Source: Mycobacterium sp. BK086
GTDB lineage: Bacteria > Actinomycetota > Actinomycetes > Mycobacteriales > Mycobacteriaceae
Direction: 5' to 3'
Length of the DNA stretch: 64,000 nt
Assembly (NCBI GenBank): GCA_004362315.1
Contig: SNWL01000008.1
Span: forward strand, 62,001-126,000
The notes under the pieces are model-generated. The model did not search any database. It was not told where the DNA came from and was given only the letters and a program-made list of their open reading frames with translations. Shown here piece by piece: positions 55,735 to 64,000 of the stretch (positions within the stretch are counted from its first letter, which is position 1; each line of letters begins with the position of its first letter). A program made the position numbers and the translations under genes.

Positions 55735-56906
55735 ATGAAGTGGAACGGTTTGAACTCGATCTCGTCGAACGGTTCTGCGCACGCCAGGTTCGGAAAGCGC
55801 TGCAGCAGAGCCGGAAACGCGATCCGCATCTCCATGCGGGCCAGTGGGGCACCAAGGCAGTGATGCACGCCGTGGCCGAAGGCCAAGTGGCTCAGTAGTT
55901 CCCGTTTGATATCGAGTACGTCGGGGTCATCGACGAACGCCGAATCCCGATTGCCTGACGCCAAGGCGGCCAGCACCAGGCTGCCGGCCGGGATCGCCAC
56001 CCCGGCGACGTCCACGTCGGCCGTGGTGATCCGAGGAATGCTGCTGTGCACGATCGACAGCCAGCGAAGTAGTTCCTCGACGGCCGGTGCAACCGCATCG
56101 GGGTCGTCGCGGACGGCTGCGAGCTGTTCGGGATGTCGCAGCAGCGCAAGGGTGCCCAGGCTGAGCATGTTCGACGTGGTCTCGTGCCCGGCGAGCAGCA
56201 GCAGCGCCGAGACCCCGATCAGTTCGTCATCGCTGAGCTCGTCGCCGTGCTCGCGCACCAGCATGCCGAGCATGTCCTCGCGCGGCGCGCGACGCGCCGA
56301 GGCCACCAGCGAGCCCATGTATTCGCGGCCGGCCCGCACCAACTCCAGGCGTTCGGGGATCGGGATGGACAGGTCGAGCTGGCGGGCGCTGCGCCGCTGG
56401 AAATCGTCGCGGTCGGCGTACGGCACGCCAAGCAGCTCGCAGATCACCAGTGAGGGGATCGGCAGGGCGAAGTCGGCCACCAGATCTGCTGGTGCGCCTG
56501 CCTGTTCGATCGCGTCGAGGCGGGCGGTGACGATCTCCACGATGCGGGGTTCGAGGGCCTTCATCCTGCGCACGGTGAACTCGCCGGTCAGCATCCGGCG
56601 CAGCCGGCTGTGCTGGGGTGGGTCGAGGGCCAGCAGGTTGCCCGCGCGTGCACTGGCCTGCTCGTCCTCGGCAAGCTGCGGCGCGCCGGGCACCACGAAT
56701 CCGGGGGGCCGGGAATTGGAGAAGTGTTCGTGATCGGCGAGCACCGCCCTGATGTCGTCGTAGCGGGTGATCAGGTACACCTGCATGCCGAACGCGTTGA
56801 CGGCGGTGACCACACCGCTGCCGTCGCGGATGTCGCGTAGTTCTGGCGTGGGGTCGAACCCGTTGCGCCGCATATGCAGTGGCGGCAGCGCGGGAGCGTG
56901 TGTCAT
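55701..56906 (-). CDS. Cytochrome P450
   Basis: A 401-residue soluble P450 that uses O2 and reducing power to hydroxylate a lipid or other hydrophobic substrate. The oxygen-binding motif AGHETTSN, the ExxR-type EELLR, and the haem loop FGHGVHHCLGAPLAR with Cys350 are complete. ATG 56906 lies 9 bases after the MMPL stop, so it shares that transcript. The family number cannot be assigned by eye. Ferredoxin and reductase genes are not adjacent. Confidence 0.93.
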   Translation of the reverse strand: MTHAPALPPLHMRRNGFDPTPELRDIRDGSGVVTAVNAFGMQVYLITRYDDIRAVLADHEHFSNSRPPGFVVPGAPQLAEDEQASARAGNLLALDPPQHSRLRRMLTGEFTVRRMKALEPRIVEIVTARLDAIEQAGAPADLVADFALPIPSLVICELLGVPYADRDDFQRRSARQLDLSIPIPERLELVRAGREYMGSLVASARRAPREDMLGMLVREHGDELSDDELIGVSALLLLAGHETTSNMLSLGTLALLRHPEQLAAVRDDPDAVAPAVEELLRWLSIVHSSIPRITTADVDVAGVAIPAGSLVLAALASGNRDSAFVDDPDVLDIKRELLSHLAFGHGVHHCLGAPLARMEMRIAFPALLQRFPNLACAEPFDEIEFKPFHFIYGLRSLPVAW

Positions 56907-56915
56907 GACACGACG

Positions 56916-59015
56916 TTACGCGCCCTTGGACGGTTCGATATCGCCACGCCGGAACGCCGGCCACCAGATCGCCGGTCCGATCAGGGTGAACAGGGCCGGG
57001 ATCACCACGGTGCGCACCACGAAGGTGTCCAGCAGGATGCCCAGGCCCACGATGATGCCCAGCTGGGTCATCACGATCAGGGGCAGCACACCGAGCACGG
57101 TGAACACCGCCGCCAGCACGATGCCGGCGCTGGTGATCACCGCACCCGTCGCCGATACCGCGCGCACGATCCCGCCGCGGGTGCCGAACTCTGGCGTCTC
57201 CTCCCGGGCTCGGGTCACCAGGAAGATCGTGTAGTCCACGCCGAGCGCGACCAGGAACAGGAACGCGAACAGGGGTGTGGTGTTGTCCAGTGCCGGAAAG
57301 CCCAGCACGTGCACACTCACCCAGCCGCCCAGCCCGAGCGCGGCCATCGTGGACAGCACGGTTGCTGCCACCAGGACCAGCGGGGCCAGTGCGGCGCGAA
57401 GCAGCGCGTACAGCACCGCGAGCACCACGATCAGGATGGCCGGGATCACCACCCAGCGATCGCGAACCGCCCCGTCCCTGGCGTCCATGGCCTGGGCGTC
57501 TGAGCCGCCCACCAATGCGGCGGGGTCGACGTGATGCACCGAATCACGAAGGGCGGCAACGGTATCAAAGGCGGCTGGGGAGGCCGGTTCACCCTCGACG
57601 ACGACCTGCCACTGCGTCAGCCCTGTCGGGGACTGCCCGGCCGGGTTGGCCGAGACGACGCCGGGGGTGGCCAGGATCGCCTGATTGATGGCAACACTCT
57701 TGTCGGTGCTGCCGATCACCCGGGTCGGGTCGGTGAGTCCGCTGGGAAAGTGCGCGGACAACGTGCGGTAGCCAGCCACCGAATCCGCACTGACTCGGAA
57801 TTGGTCGATCTGATTGAGCCCCACCGGTGTTGCCAGCAGGCCGGTGGCCAAAACAGCCAACACCGCGGTGGCCGCGACCGTGACGCGGCCAGCATGACGC
57901 GACACCCAATCGGCGACCCGGTGCCACGCCCCGGTATCGGTGACGTCTTCGGTACCCGCACGAGGAATGAAGGGCCAGAACAGCTTCGGGCCGAACAATG
58001 CCAGCAGGGGCGGCAGCATCAGCAACACGAAGACGGCGGCGACCAACAGCCCAGACGCGGCCTGCACCCCCAGGCTGCGGGTACTCGGCGATGAGGCGAA
58101 CAGCAGCGTCAGCAGCGCCAGCACGACGGTGGCATTGCTGGCGGCGATCGCGGGACCGGCGAACCGGACCGCGGTGCGCAACGCCTGCCGGTGTTGGCTC
58201 GTGTGACGCAACTCTTCCCGGTAGCGCGAAATCATCAGCAGCGCATAGTTGGTCCCCGCGCCGAACACCAGCACGCTGGTGATGCCGGAGGTCGAACCGT
58301 CGGCGGCCAGGCCGGAGGCGTCGGCGATGGCCGCGCCCAGGACCGCGGCCACTCGATCGGCGAAGGCGATCACCAGTAGTGGGACCAGCCACAGGACCGG
58401 TGATCGGTAGGTGACGATCAGCAGCAGGGCGACCACCGCACCGGTGACGGCCAGCAGGGTGATGTTGGCCCCCGCGAACGCATTTGCGATGTCCGCACCG
58501 AACGCCGGGCCGCCGGTGACGCTGGCGACGAGGTCGGCGGGCAGGCCCGCCTTGGCAGCTTCGCGCAGCGACTTGATTTCGTCGTTGAGCGCGAAACCGG
58601 ACAGCGTCGTGGCGATCGGGACCGGGGCCAGGGCGGCTTTGCCGTCATCGGAGGCGGCGACCGGAATGGGTAGACCTCCGGTGCCGGTGGCGGCGATCAT
58701 CCGTCCGCGCGCCGCGTCGGCGGCGGCCAGATCAGCCGGCGTCAGCGCCGCGCCGTCGGCGCGGGTGACGACGAGGATCACCGGCGCGGACTCGCCGCCG
58801 GGAAACTCTTTGAGCGTGGCGGCGACTTTGGCGGACTCCGCGCTCGGCGGCAGGGATACCGGTGACTGTTCGGCCGCGTTGCCCTGTCCGATGGCGCCCA
58901 TCAGTCCGCCGCCGATCACCGCGACGATCAGCGCCAACAGCCAGGAATGCCGGTTGGTGACGAGATCGCCGATGCGCTCCCACAGCGGGCGCTTTGCTTC
59001 GAGTCCTCGGTGCAC
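56916..59015 (-). CDS. MMPL/RND-family transporter
   Basis: The 699-residue membrane protein has the two-fold MMPL design: two large loops outside the membrane and about 12 helices. The helix-10 proton-relay pair is intact (VDYTIFLVTR, Asp594), but the helix-4 partner is Asn256 in FGAGTNYALLM, where relatives have aspartate. Such proteins export lipids or drugs. GTG 59015 start. It heads a two-gene unit with the P450 and is divergent from a MarR regulator. Confidence 0.88.
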   Translation of the reverse strand: MHRGLEAKRPLWERIGDLVTNRHSWLLALIVAVIGGGLMGAIGQGNAAEQSPVSLPPSAESAKVAATLKEFPGGESAPVILVVTRADGAALTPADLAAADAARGRMIAATGTGGLPIPVAASDDGKAALAPVPIATTLSGFALNDEIKSLREAAKAGLPADLVASVTGGPAFGADIANAFAGANITLLAVTGAVVALLLIVTYRSPVLWLVPLLVIAFADRVAAVLGAAIADASGLAADGSTSGITSVLVFGAGTNYALLMISRYREELRHTSQHRQALRTAVRFAGPAIAASNATVVLALLTLLFASSPSTRSLGVQAASGLLVAAVFVLLMLPPLLALFGPKLFWPFIPRAGTEDVTDTGAWHRVADWVSRHAGRVTVAATAVLAVLATGLLATPVGLNQIDQFRVSADSVAGYRTLSAHFPSGLTDPTRVIGSTDKSVAINQAILATPGVVSANPAGQSPTGLTQWQVVVEGEPASPAAFDTVAALRDSVHHVDPAALVGGSDAQAMDARDGAVRDRWVVIPAILIVVLAVLYALLRAALAPLVLVAATVLSTMAALGLGGWVSVHVLGFPALDNTTPLFAFLFLVALGVDYTIFLVTRAREETPEFGTRGGIVRAVSATGAVITSAGIVLAAVFTVLGVLPLIVMTQLGIIVGLGILLDTFVVRTVVIPALFTLIGPAIWWPAFRRGDIEPSKGA

Positions 59016-59074
59016 GACATCAACATAGCTTCATTTTCTTAACATTTCATCCACTTAACAGATAGCCTGGCGGG
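59016..59074. promoter_or_regulatory. Divergent MMPL/marR control region
   Basis: The 59-bp gap is AT-rich with CTTAACA twice, at 59038-59044 and 59054-59060 (16-bp period). TAGCCT at 59063-59068 is a candidate -10 ending 6 bases before the marR ATG, consistent with a leaderless message. Likely binding site of the MarR protein. Confidence 0.5.
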
Positions 59075-59548
59075 ATGGACAACGCCGGCCGCGCCGAACT
59101 GGAGTCGGCCGTGGTTGCCGACATTCAGGCGTTGTCGGCCGAATCCGATCAGATCGGGCGGGAGTTCGCCGGCATCCACCGGCTGTCGGCCAATGACTTC
59201 CGGGCGCTGGTGCATGTCATGGTCGCCGAGAACGCCGGCACTCCGCTGACGGCGGGGGAGTTGCGCGCCCGGATGGGCCTGTCGGGTGCGGCGATCACCT
59301 ACCTCGTCGAGCGGATGATCGAATCGGGGCATCTGCGCCGCGACTCCGACCCGACCGACCGCCGGAAAGTGATCCTGCGCTACGCCGATCACGGCATCGA
59401 AGTGGGCCGGGCGTTCTTCACCCCGCTGGCAACCCACACCCACCGCGTGCTGGGCGAGTTGCCCGACGCCGATCTCGCCGCCGCCCACCGGGTGTTCGCC
59501 GCCGTGCTGACTGCGATGACCGCGTTCCGCAACGATCTGGGTTCCTGA
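59075..59548 (+). CDS. MarR-family regulator
   Basis: A 157-residue winged-helix protein: DNA-recognition helix GAAITYLVERMIESGHL with the wing RDSDPTDRRKVILRY, and dimer helices at both ends. It is divergent from the MMPL-P450 unit over 59 bp, so it most likely represses that unit and itself and is released by a small-molecule ligand, perhaps the compound exported. The ATG appears to be leaderless. Confidence 0.88.
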   Translation: MDNAGRAELESAVVADIQALSAESDQIGREFAGIHRLSANDFRALVHVMVAENAGTPLTAGELRARMGLSGAAITYLVERMIESGHLRRDSDPTDRRKVILRYADHGIEVGRAFFTPLATHTHRVLGELPDADLAAAHRVFAAVLTAMTAFRNDLGS

Positions 59549-59690
59549 CACTTTGTGTTTTGGAGAACTTGCCTGCGGACTTCGCCCAGGGTGAGTAAAC
59601 ATATTGTCGGCGAATGGGTCTTGGGGGTTCAGGTAGTTGCCGAGCACCTGTCGCTGACGGTCAGTGATGAGCGAAGTCGGGGAGCGGGCA

Positions 59691-61409
59691 ATGAGTAGAG
59701 CAAAACATCTGTGCGTCGGGGTCGCCGCCGCGGGCATCGTCGGCCTCGGGGCGTCGGTTGGTGCGGCGGTCGCCAACGCCGAACCCGGCAACGCCGATGC
59801 CGGACCGTCAGCAAGCGCAGCGAAGTCCAGCTCGGCGAGCGCGGGACCCCGCGCGCGCACTCGTCCGCAGACCGAAACCCGGCGCACCGCAGGCAAGACC
59901 AGCCAGACCGTCGTGTCGTCGGCGTCGCGTAAACCCGCCGCGGCGGTGCGGACCACGACCTCGCCCGCGGCGGCGGCGCTGTCGGTTGCGCTGTCGTCGC
60001 TGGGGATCACCCCGCCGGCCTCCAGCGCGGCTTCCGGATCCTCGACGGTGTCCCCGGGAGTCGGTCAAAGTCGGCGCGGTCTGGTGATGACCGCGACGGC
60101 GTCGGCCGCCGCCGGTAACGGCGGTTCGGTCGGCGCGCTGGGCGTCAGCACGCCGACGCATGTGCTGGTGATCGGAATCGACGGCACGAATCTCAGTGCC
60201 ATCCTGTCCGACCCGAACAACGTCAATCTTCAGGCGCTGATGAACACCGGCACCACCGCGGCGTCGACGATGGTGGGGCACACCACGATGTCGAATCCGT
60301 CGTGGACGGGCATCTTGACCGGCGTGTGGAGTGAGAAGACGGGTCTGTTCAACAACGTCTTCACGCCGTGGACCTACGACAAGTGGCCGACGATCTTCAA
60401 CCAGCTCGAGGCCTTCGACCCGAACATCGAGACAACGTCAATCTCCGATTGGGAGAACATCGCCCAGATTTCCGGCGCGGGTTCGATTCCGGCCGACGTG
60501 ATCAAGTTCTTCCCGAAGTACAACAACAGCTGGCTGGACACCGATGATCTGGTCGGCCAGGCCTCGGTCGATGCGATCAACGCCACGACAGCAGGCGTCT
60601 CCAGCTTCAACTTCACCTACTTCGTTGGCGTCGACGACACCGGGCACGAGTCCGACGCCGGATCCCAGCAGTACAAGGAGGCCCTGAACAACGTCGATGA
60701 GAACGTCGGCGAGATCATGGCCGCGGTCGATGCCTGGAACACGGCGCATCCGACCGAGAAATGGACCGTGCTGGTGACCACCGACCATGGTCAGGTGCCG
60801 TGGCCGACCATCCGGCTCGGCTCGGACATGCGTGCCCATGGTTTCCAGACACCATGGGAGACAACTACTTTCGTCATCGCCAACGGCGCGGGTTTCGAGC
60901 AGGGCGCGATCAACAACACCTACCTGAACATCGATATCGCCCCGACCGTCGACGCGCTGTTCGGGTTGACGCCCCCGTCCTACACGCAGGGCAAGCCCTT
61001 GATGGAGCGTGCGGCCAACGATTACAAGCCCGTGGCGCCCGGCTTGGACGCGCTCAAGCTGGCTCTGAACGACGCGATCGCGATGTACGGCTATCCCGAC
61101 ATCCAAACGGAGCTGGCCCTGGACCTCCGGACGATCGTCGGCTTCGTTCCCTACTTCGTGTACAGCGTCTTCAACGGCCTGACCGCCGACATGTCCGGGC
61201 CGCTGAAGCTGCCCATCCAGTTCATCGGGGCGGTGCTCTATCAGGCGGTCAACATCCCCGCGCAGATCATCGCGCGGCTGACCGGGGTGACGGGCAACCA
61301 GATCATCCCGCCGGACCTGTGGCCGTACACGACGGTGCCCGGCGTTCAGCCGTTGCCGCCCGCTCCGCCGACGGCCACCGTGCCGACGCCCGCCTCCATC
61401 GCGGTCTGA
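59691..61409 (+). CDS. Secreted type I phosphodiesterase/nucleotide pyrophosphatase-like protein
   Basis: The 572-residue protein starts with a signal peptide (LCVGVAAAGIVGLGASVGAA, cleavage near ANAEPG), then a disordered Ala/Ser/Thr-rich stretch of about 110 residues. The catalytic alkaline-phosphatase-superfamily domain (about 150-440) shows the metal aspartate in VIGIDGTN, the nucleophile area GHTTMSNPSWTG, VDDTGHESD and TTDHGQV. ATG 59691 is used because GGGGAG lies 6 bases upstream; an ATG at 59664 is weaker. The C-terminal 110 residues (DLRTIVGFVPYFVYSVFNG) are mycobacterium-type and of unknown role. It probably cleaves phosphodiesters outside the cell. Confidence 0.83.
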   Translation: MSRAKHLCVGVAAAGIVGLGASVGAAVANAEPGNADAGPSASAAKSSSASAGPRARTRPQTETRRTAGKTSQTVVSSASRKPAAAVRTTTSPAAAALSVALSSLGITPPASSAASGSSTVSPGVGQSRRGLVMTATASAAAGNGGSVGALGVSTPTHVLVIGIDGTNLSAILSDPNNVNLQALMNTGTTAASTMVGHTTMSNPSWTGILTGVWSEKTGLFNNVFTPWTYDKWPTIFNQLEAFDPNIETTSISDWENIAQISGAGSIPADVIKFFPKYNNSWLDTDDLVGQASVDAINATTAGVSSFNFTYFVGVDDTGHESDAGSQQYKEALNNVDENVGEIMAAVDAWNTAHPTEKWTVLVTTDHGQVPWPTIRLGSDMRAHGFQTPWETTTFVIANGAGFEQGAINNTYLNIDIAPTVDALFGLTPPSYTQGKPLMERAANDYKPVAPGLDALKLALNDAIAMYGYPDIQTELALDLRTIVGFVPYFVYSVFNGLTADMSGPLKLPIQFIGAVLYQAVNIPAQIIARLTGVTGNQIIPPDLWPYTTVPGVQPLPPAPPTATVPTPASIAV

Positions 61410-61440
61410 TGGTGTCGGCCACGGCTGGTTAGCTGGGGGC

Positions 61441-62559
61441 GTGCTCGACACCGTCGCCGTGGAGAACTACCGCTCGCTGCGCCGGCTGGTCGTGCCGCTG
61501 CGCGGGTGCAACGTCGTCACGGGCCCCAATGGCTCCGGCAAATCCAGCCTGTACCGGGCGCTGCGCCTACTGGCCGACTCGGCCCGCAACGGCGCGGTCA
61601 ACGCGCTGGCCCGCGAGGGCGGGCTGAATTCGACGATGTGGGCCGGCGGGGGAAAGACGGGTCCGGCGAGCCTCAAGCTGGGCTTCGCCGGTGAGGACTT
61701 CGGCTACGCCGTCGACTTCGGGATGCCCGTCCCCGGCAGAACCGCGTTCAACCTGGATCCGGAGGTCAAGTCCGAGGCGGTGTGGGCCGGCCCGGTGCTG
61801 CGACCCTCCGCTCTGCTGGCCGAACGCTTGGGGCCCGCCGTCCGGATCCGCGACGCTGACGACGGCTGGCGCACCGTCCCCGCCGGACTGCGCCCGTTCG
61901 ACAGCATGCTCAGCGAACTCGGGGATCCTCAGTCCGCACCGGAACTGCTGGCATTACGTGAGCGGGTGCGGTCCTGGCGGTTCTACGACCATGTCCGCAC
62001 CGACAGCGACGCGCCCGCGCGCCGACCTCAGATCGGCACCCGGACAATGGTTTTGGGCCACGATGGCGCCGACCTCGCGGCGGCTCTGCAGACGATCGCC
62101 GAGGTCGGCGATGCCGGGGCACTTGCCGAGGCGGTCGACGATGCGTTCCCCGGCTCCCGGGTGGAGATCCCCAACAGTGACGGTCGCTTCGAGGTCACCC
62201 TGCGCCAGCCCGGAATGTTGCGCGCACTGACCGCGGCCGAGCTCTCCGACGGCACGCTGCGCTATCTGCTGTGGGTGGCCGCCCTGCTCACCCCGCGGCC
62301 GGCCGAGCTCACGGTGCTCAACGAGCCGGAGGCCAGCCTGCACCCCGATCTGCTGCCCGCGCTGGCCGCGCTGATCGCCCGCTCCTCGGAACGTTCCCAG
62401 GTCGTCGTCGTCACCCACGCCGCCGCGTTGGTCCAGGCGTTGCGCCGCCAGCAGTGCGACGTCAACGCCATCGAACTCACCAAGGAGATGGGCCAGACGA
62501 CCATCGTCGGCCAGGGTCTGCTCGACGAGCCGTCCTGGCACTGGCCTGCCCGGGGATGA
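61441..62559 (+). CDS. AAA ATPase of the RecF/OLD-like (AAA_21) type
   Basis: The 372-residue protein has Walker A GPNGSGKS (28-35), a signature-like LSDGTLRYLL, Walker B LTVLNEPEASLHP and the H-loop VVVTHAAALV, as in ABC-type ATPases related to RecF, SMC and OLD. There is no nuclease (Toprim) domain, so it is not a full OLD protein. GTG 61441 start. It stands between the phosphodiesterase and purT genes. DNA repair, or a stress or defence role, is possible but no partner gene is seen. Confidence 0.78.
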   Translation: MLDTVAVENYRSLRRLVVPLRGCNVVTGPNGSGKSSLYRALRLLADSARNGAVNALAREGGLNSTMWAGGGKTGPASLKLGFAGEDFGYAVDFGMPVPGRTAFNLDPEVKSEAVWAGPVLRPSALLAERLGPAVRIRDADDGWRTVPAGLRPFDSMLSELGDPQSAPELLALRERVRSWRFYDHVRTDSDAPARRPQIGTRTMVLGHDGADLAAALQTIAEVGDAGALAEAVDDAFPGSRVEIPNSDGRFEVTLRQPGMLRALTAAELSDGTLRYLLWVAALLTPRPAELTVLNEPEASLHPDLLPALAALIARSSERSQVVVVTHAAALVQALRRQQCDVNAIELTKEMGQTTIVGQGLLDEPSWHWPARG

Positions 62560-62566
62560 GCCCACC

Positions 62567-62580
62567 TATCCTTGGGCATC
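62567..62580 (+). promoter_or_regulatory. -10 element of purT
   Basis: TATCCT (62567-62572) lies 8 bases before ATG 62581, fitting a leaderless or nearly leaderless start. No clear -35 is seen. Confidence 0.5.
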
Positions 62581-63756
62581 ATGCGTGTGATGCTGGTCGG
62601 GTCTGGTGAGCTGAGCCGCGAGCTGGTGCTGGCCTTTCAACGGCTCGGCGCCGAGGTCGTCGCCGTCGACCGCTACGCCGACGCTCCGGCGCACGACGTG
62701 GCCGACGAGGCGCTCGTCGTCACGATCACCGACCCCGAGGAACTGACCGCCGCTATCGCCAGGGTCGAGCCGGCCTACGTCGTGGTCGACACCAACGAAG
62801 TGGCCATCGATGCGCTGCGGGCGGCCGCCGACGGCGGCACCACCCAGGTCGTGCCCGGCGTCTACGCCACCCAGCTCAGCCTGGACCGGGAGGGGATGCG
62901 CCGGCTTGCCGCCGACGAGCTGGGCCTGCCGACCGCGCCGTTCTGGTTCGCCGGTTCGATCGATGAGCTGACCGCGGTCGCCGAGCACGCGGGGTTCCCG
63001 CTGGTGGTCAAGCCGGTGATCGGAGTGCCCGGCCAGGGCCAGTCGGTGCTGCTGCGCCCCGACGACGTCGAGCCCGCCTGGCAGCGCGCCGTCGCAGCCG
63101 GCGGCCGGGTGCCGCACAACCGGGTACTCGCCGAGACGGTCGTCGAGATCGACTACGCGGTCACCCTGCTGACCGTGCGTACCGACGGCCCCGCGGGTCC
63201 GGCCCTGCACTTCTGTGAGCCCATCGGGCACCGCCAGCTCGACGGCGTACTGGAGGCCTGGCAGCCGCAACAGATGACGCTGGCGGCGCTGGGCGCGGCG
63301 AAGTCGGTGGCGGCGCGGATCGTCCGGGCGCTCGGTGGCCGCGGAGTGTTCGGGGTGGAGCTGCTGGTCCGGGGGGACGAGGTGTACTTCTCCGATGTCA
63401 GCGTTCGTCCCTACGACAGCGGGCTGGTCACGCTGCGGACCCAGCGGCTGTCCGAATTCGAACTGCACGCCCGCGCCGTCCTGGGCCTGCCGGTCGACAC
63501 CATCATGATCTCGCCGGGCGCCGCGGAGGTCACCTACGGCGGTGCCGACGAGAGCACCAACACCCCGGAGATCGACCCCGTGGTGCTGGCCGAAGCGCTC
63601 GTCGTGCCGGAGAGCGACGTGCGGCTGCTGGGCCGCCATGACGGTTCGGCACGATCGCGGCTCGGGGTTGCGCTGGCCACCGGATCCGAGGTCACCACCG
63701 CCCGGGACCGGGTCCGCCAGGTCTCGACGGCACTGCACCGGGTGTGGAAGCCGTGA
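62581..63756 (+). CDS. purT: Formate-dependent GAR transformylase
   Basis: PurT makes formyl-GAR from glycinamide ribonucleotide, formate and ATP in the third step of purine synthesis. The 391-residue ATP-grasp protein has the N-terminal GSGELSRELVLAFQRLGAEV, the ATP loop PLVVKPVIGVPGQGQS, FGVELLV, and the substrate segment DVSVRPYDSGLVTL. Its length is near the usual 390-420. The ATG at 62581 follows a -10 box. The stop overlaps the next GTG by 4 bases. Confidence 0.93.
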   Translation: MRVMLVGSGELSRELVLAFQRLGAEVVAVDRYADAPAHDVADEALVVTITDPEELTAAIARVEPAYVVVDTNEVAIDALRAAADGGTTQVVPGVYATQLSLDREGMRRLAADELGLPTAPFWFAGSIDELTAVAEHAGFPLVVKPVIGVPGQGQSVLLRPDDVEPAWQRAVAAGGRVPHNRVLAETVVEIDYAVTLLTVRTDGPAGPALHFCEPIGHRQLDGVLEAWQPQQMTLAALGAAKSVAARIVRALGGRGVFGVELLVRGDEVYFSDVSVRPYDSGLVTLRTQRLSEFELHARAVLGLPVDTIMISPGAAEVTYGGADESTNTPEIDPVVLAEALVVPESDVRLLGRHDGSARSRLGVALATGSEVTTARDRVRQVSTALHRVWKP

Positions 63757-64000
63757 CCGAAGAAGAACACGACGGCTCGAGCCCGATGCCGATTTTGATC
63801 GCACTGGTTGTTGCTCTGCTGGTGCTCGGCACGATCGGGATCGTGTGGGTGCTCGACACCAGGCAGAAGCCGCTGACTGAGGACGTCAAGGTCGGTCGCG
63901 CCGCGGTCGGCCAGAATGACGCCCTGCAACGAGACAACTACGGCGACTTCCGCAAGTACACCTGCGCCGCACAACAGGGTGCTGAGGCCGAAGTGCTTGA
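63753..64000 (+). CDS. Membrane-anchored protein, partial (cut by window edge)
   Basis: The first 82 codons of a gene starting at GTG 63753, overlapping the purT stop by 4 bases. There is an acidic N terminus, a membrane helix (residues about 13-33, PILIALVVALLVLGTIGIVWVL), and the start of an outer domain (NYGDFRKYTCAAQQG). The form is like the Rv0361-like protein at 35495, including a cysteine soon after the helix, so it may be a distant relative. It runs off the window. Confidence 0.7.
   Translation, partial: MTEEEHDGSSPMPILIALVVALLVLGTIGIVWVLDTRQKPLTEDVKVGRAAVGQNDALQRDNYGDFRKYTCAAQQGAEAEVL

Overview
The window is high-GC, tightly packed DNA with GTG/TTG starts, many 1-8 base gene overlaps and apparently leaderless genes. 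Its content is mycobacterial: mycobacterial sulfotransferase and PE-PPE hydrolase types, an MMPL transporter, a form I CO dehydrogenase cluster and many FadD/FadE/SDR genes. From memory, the run clpB - Rv0383c-like - pyrE - Rv0381c-like - spoU - LysR - coxMSL - moxR/coxG/coxE - dedA - fba - Rv0361/Rv0360-like - M50 protease - Rv0358-like - purA - thioesterase - purT follows the M. tuberculosis Rv0356c-Rv0389 neighbourhood, with large insertions. An environmental, probably fast-growing Mycobacterium (Mycolicibacterium) fits best; species is not assigned.

1-16.8 kb: the 3' part of clpB, a TetR repressor divergent from an FAD monooxygenase/hydrolase pair, an Rv0383c-like membrane protein, an internally deleted SDR remnant running into pyrE, then a leftward three-gene unit (acyltransferase-like protein, ThiF/E1-nitroreductase fusion, GAF-GGDEF-EAL c-di-GMP enzyme). 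After a 362-bp intergenic region come a lipoprotein, a SpoU methyltransferase, a GH76 glycosidase and an NhaA-DsbA fusion.

16.8-30.3 kb: a SnoaL-like protein and a coupled sulfotransferase/DUF1214/SDR unit, then a LysR regulator divergent from the aerobic CO-oxidation locus: XdhC-like, coxM-coxS-coxL (form I, AYACSFR loop), XdhC-YHS fusion, MoxR ATPase, CoxG and CoxE. Nearly all are joined by 1-4 base overlaps or gaps of 1-10 bases. This unit would oxidise CO and feed electrons to the respiratory chain.

30.3-42 kb: a large secreted propeller-like protein, a small exported protein, dedA, fba, Rv0361/Rv0360-like genes, a FUSC transporter coupled to a CDF metal exporter under a perfect palindrome, a secreted PE-PPE hydrolase and two tandem TetR paralogues.

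42-51.5 kb: a nine-gene rightward cluster (thiolase, SRPBCC, MaoC, SDR, acyl-CoA dehydrogenase, alpha/beta hydrolase, acyl-CoA synthetase, aldehyde dehydrogenase, SDR). It can be read as a self-contained activation plus beta-oxidation module for an unknown acyl substrate, and its promoter shares a 17-bp-spacer operator layout with the promoter of the large secreted protein 12 kb away.

51.5-64 kb: M50 protease, Rv0358-like, purA, thioesterase, a membrane protein, P450 and MMPL transporter divergent from MarR, a secreted phosphodiesterase, an AAA ATPase, purT and a truncated membrane protein at the edge.
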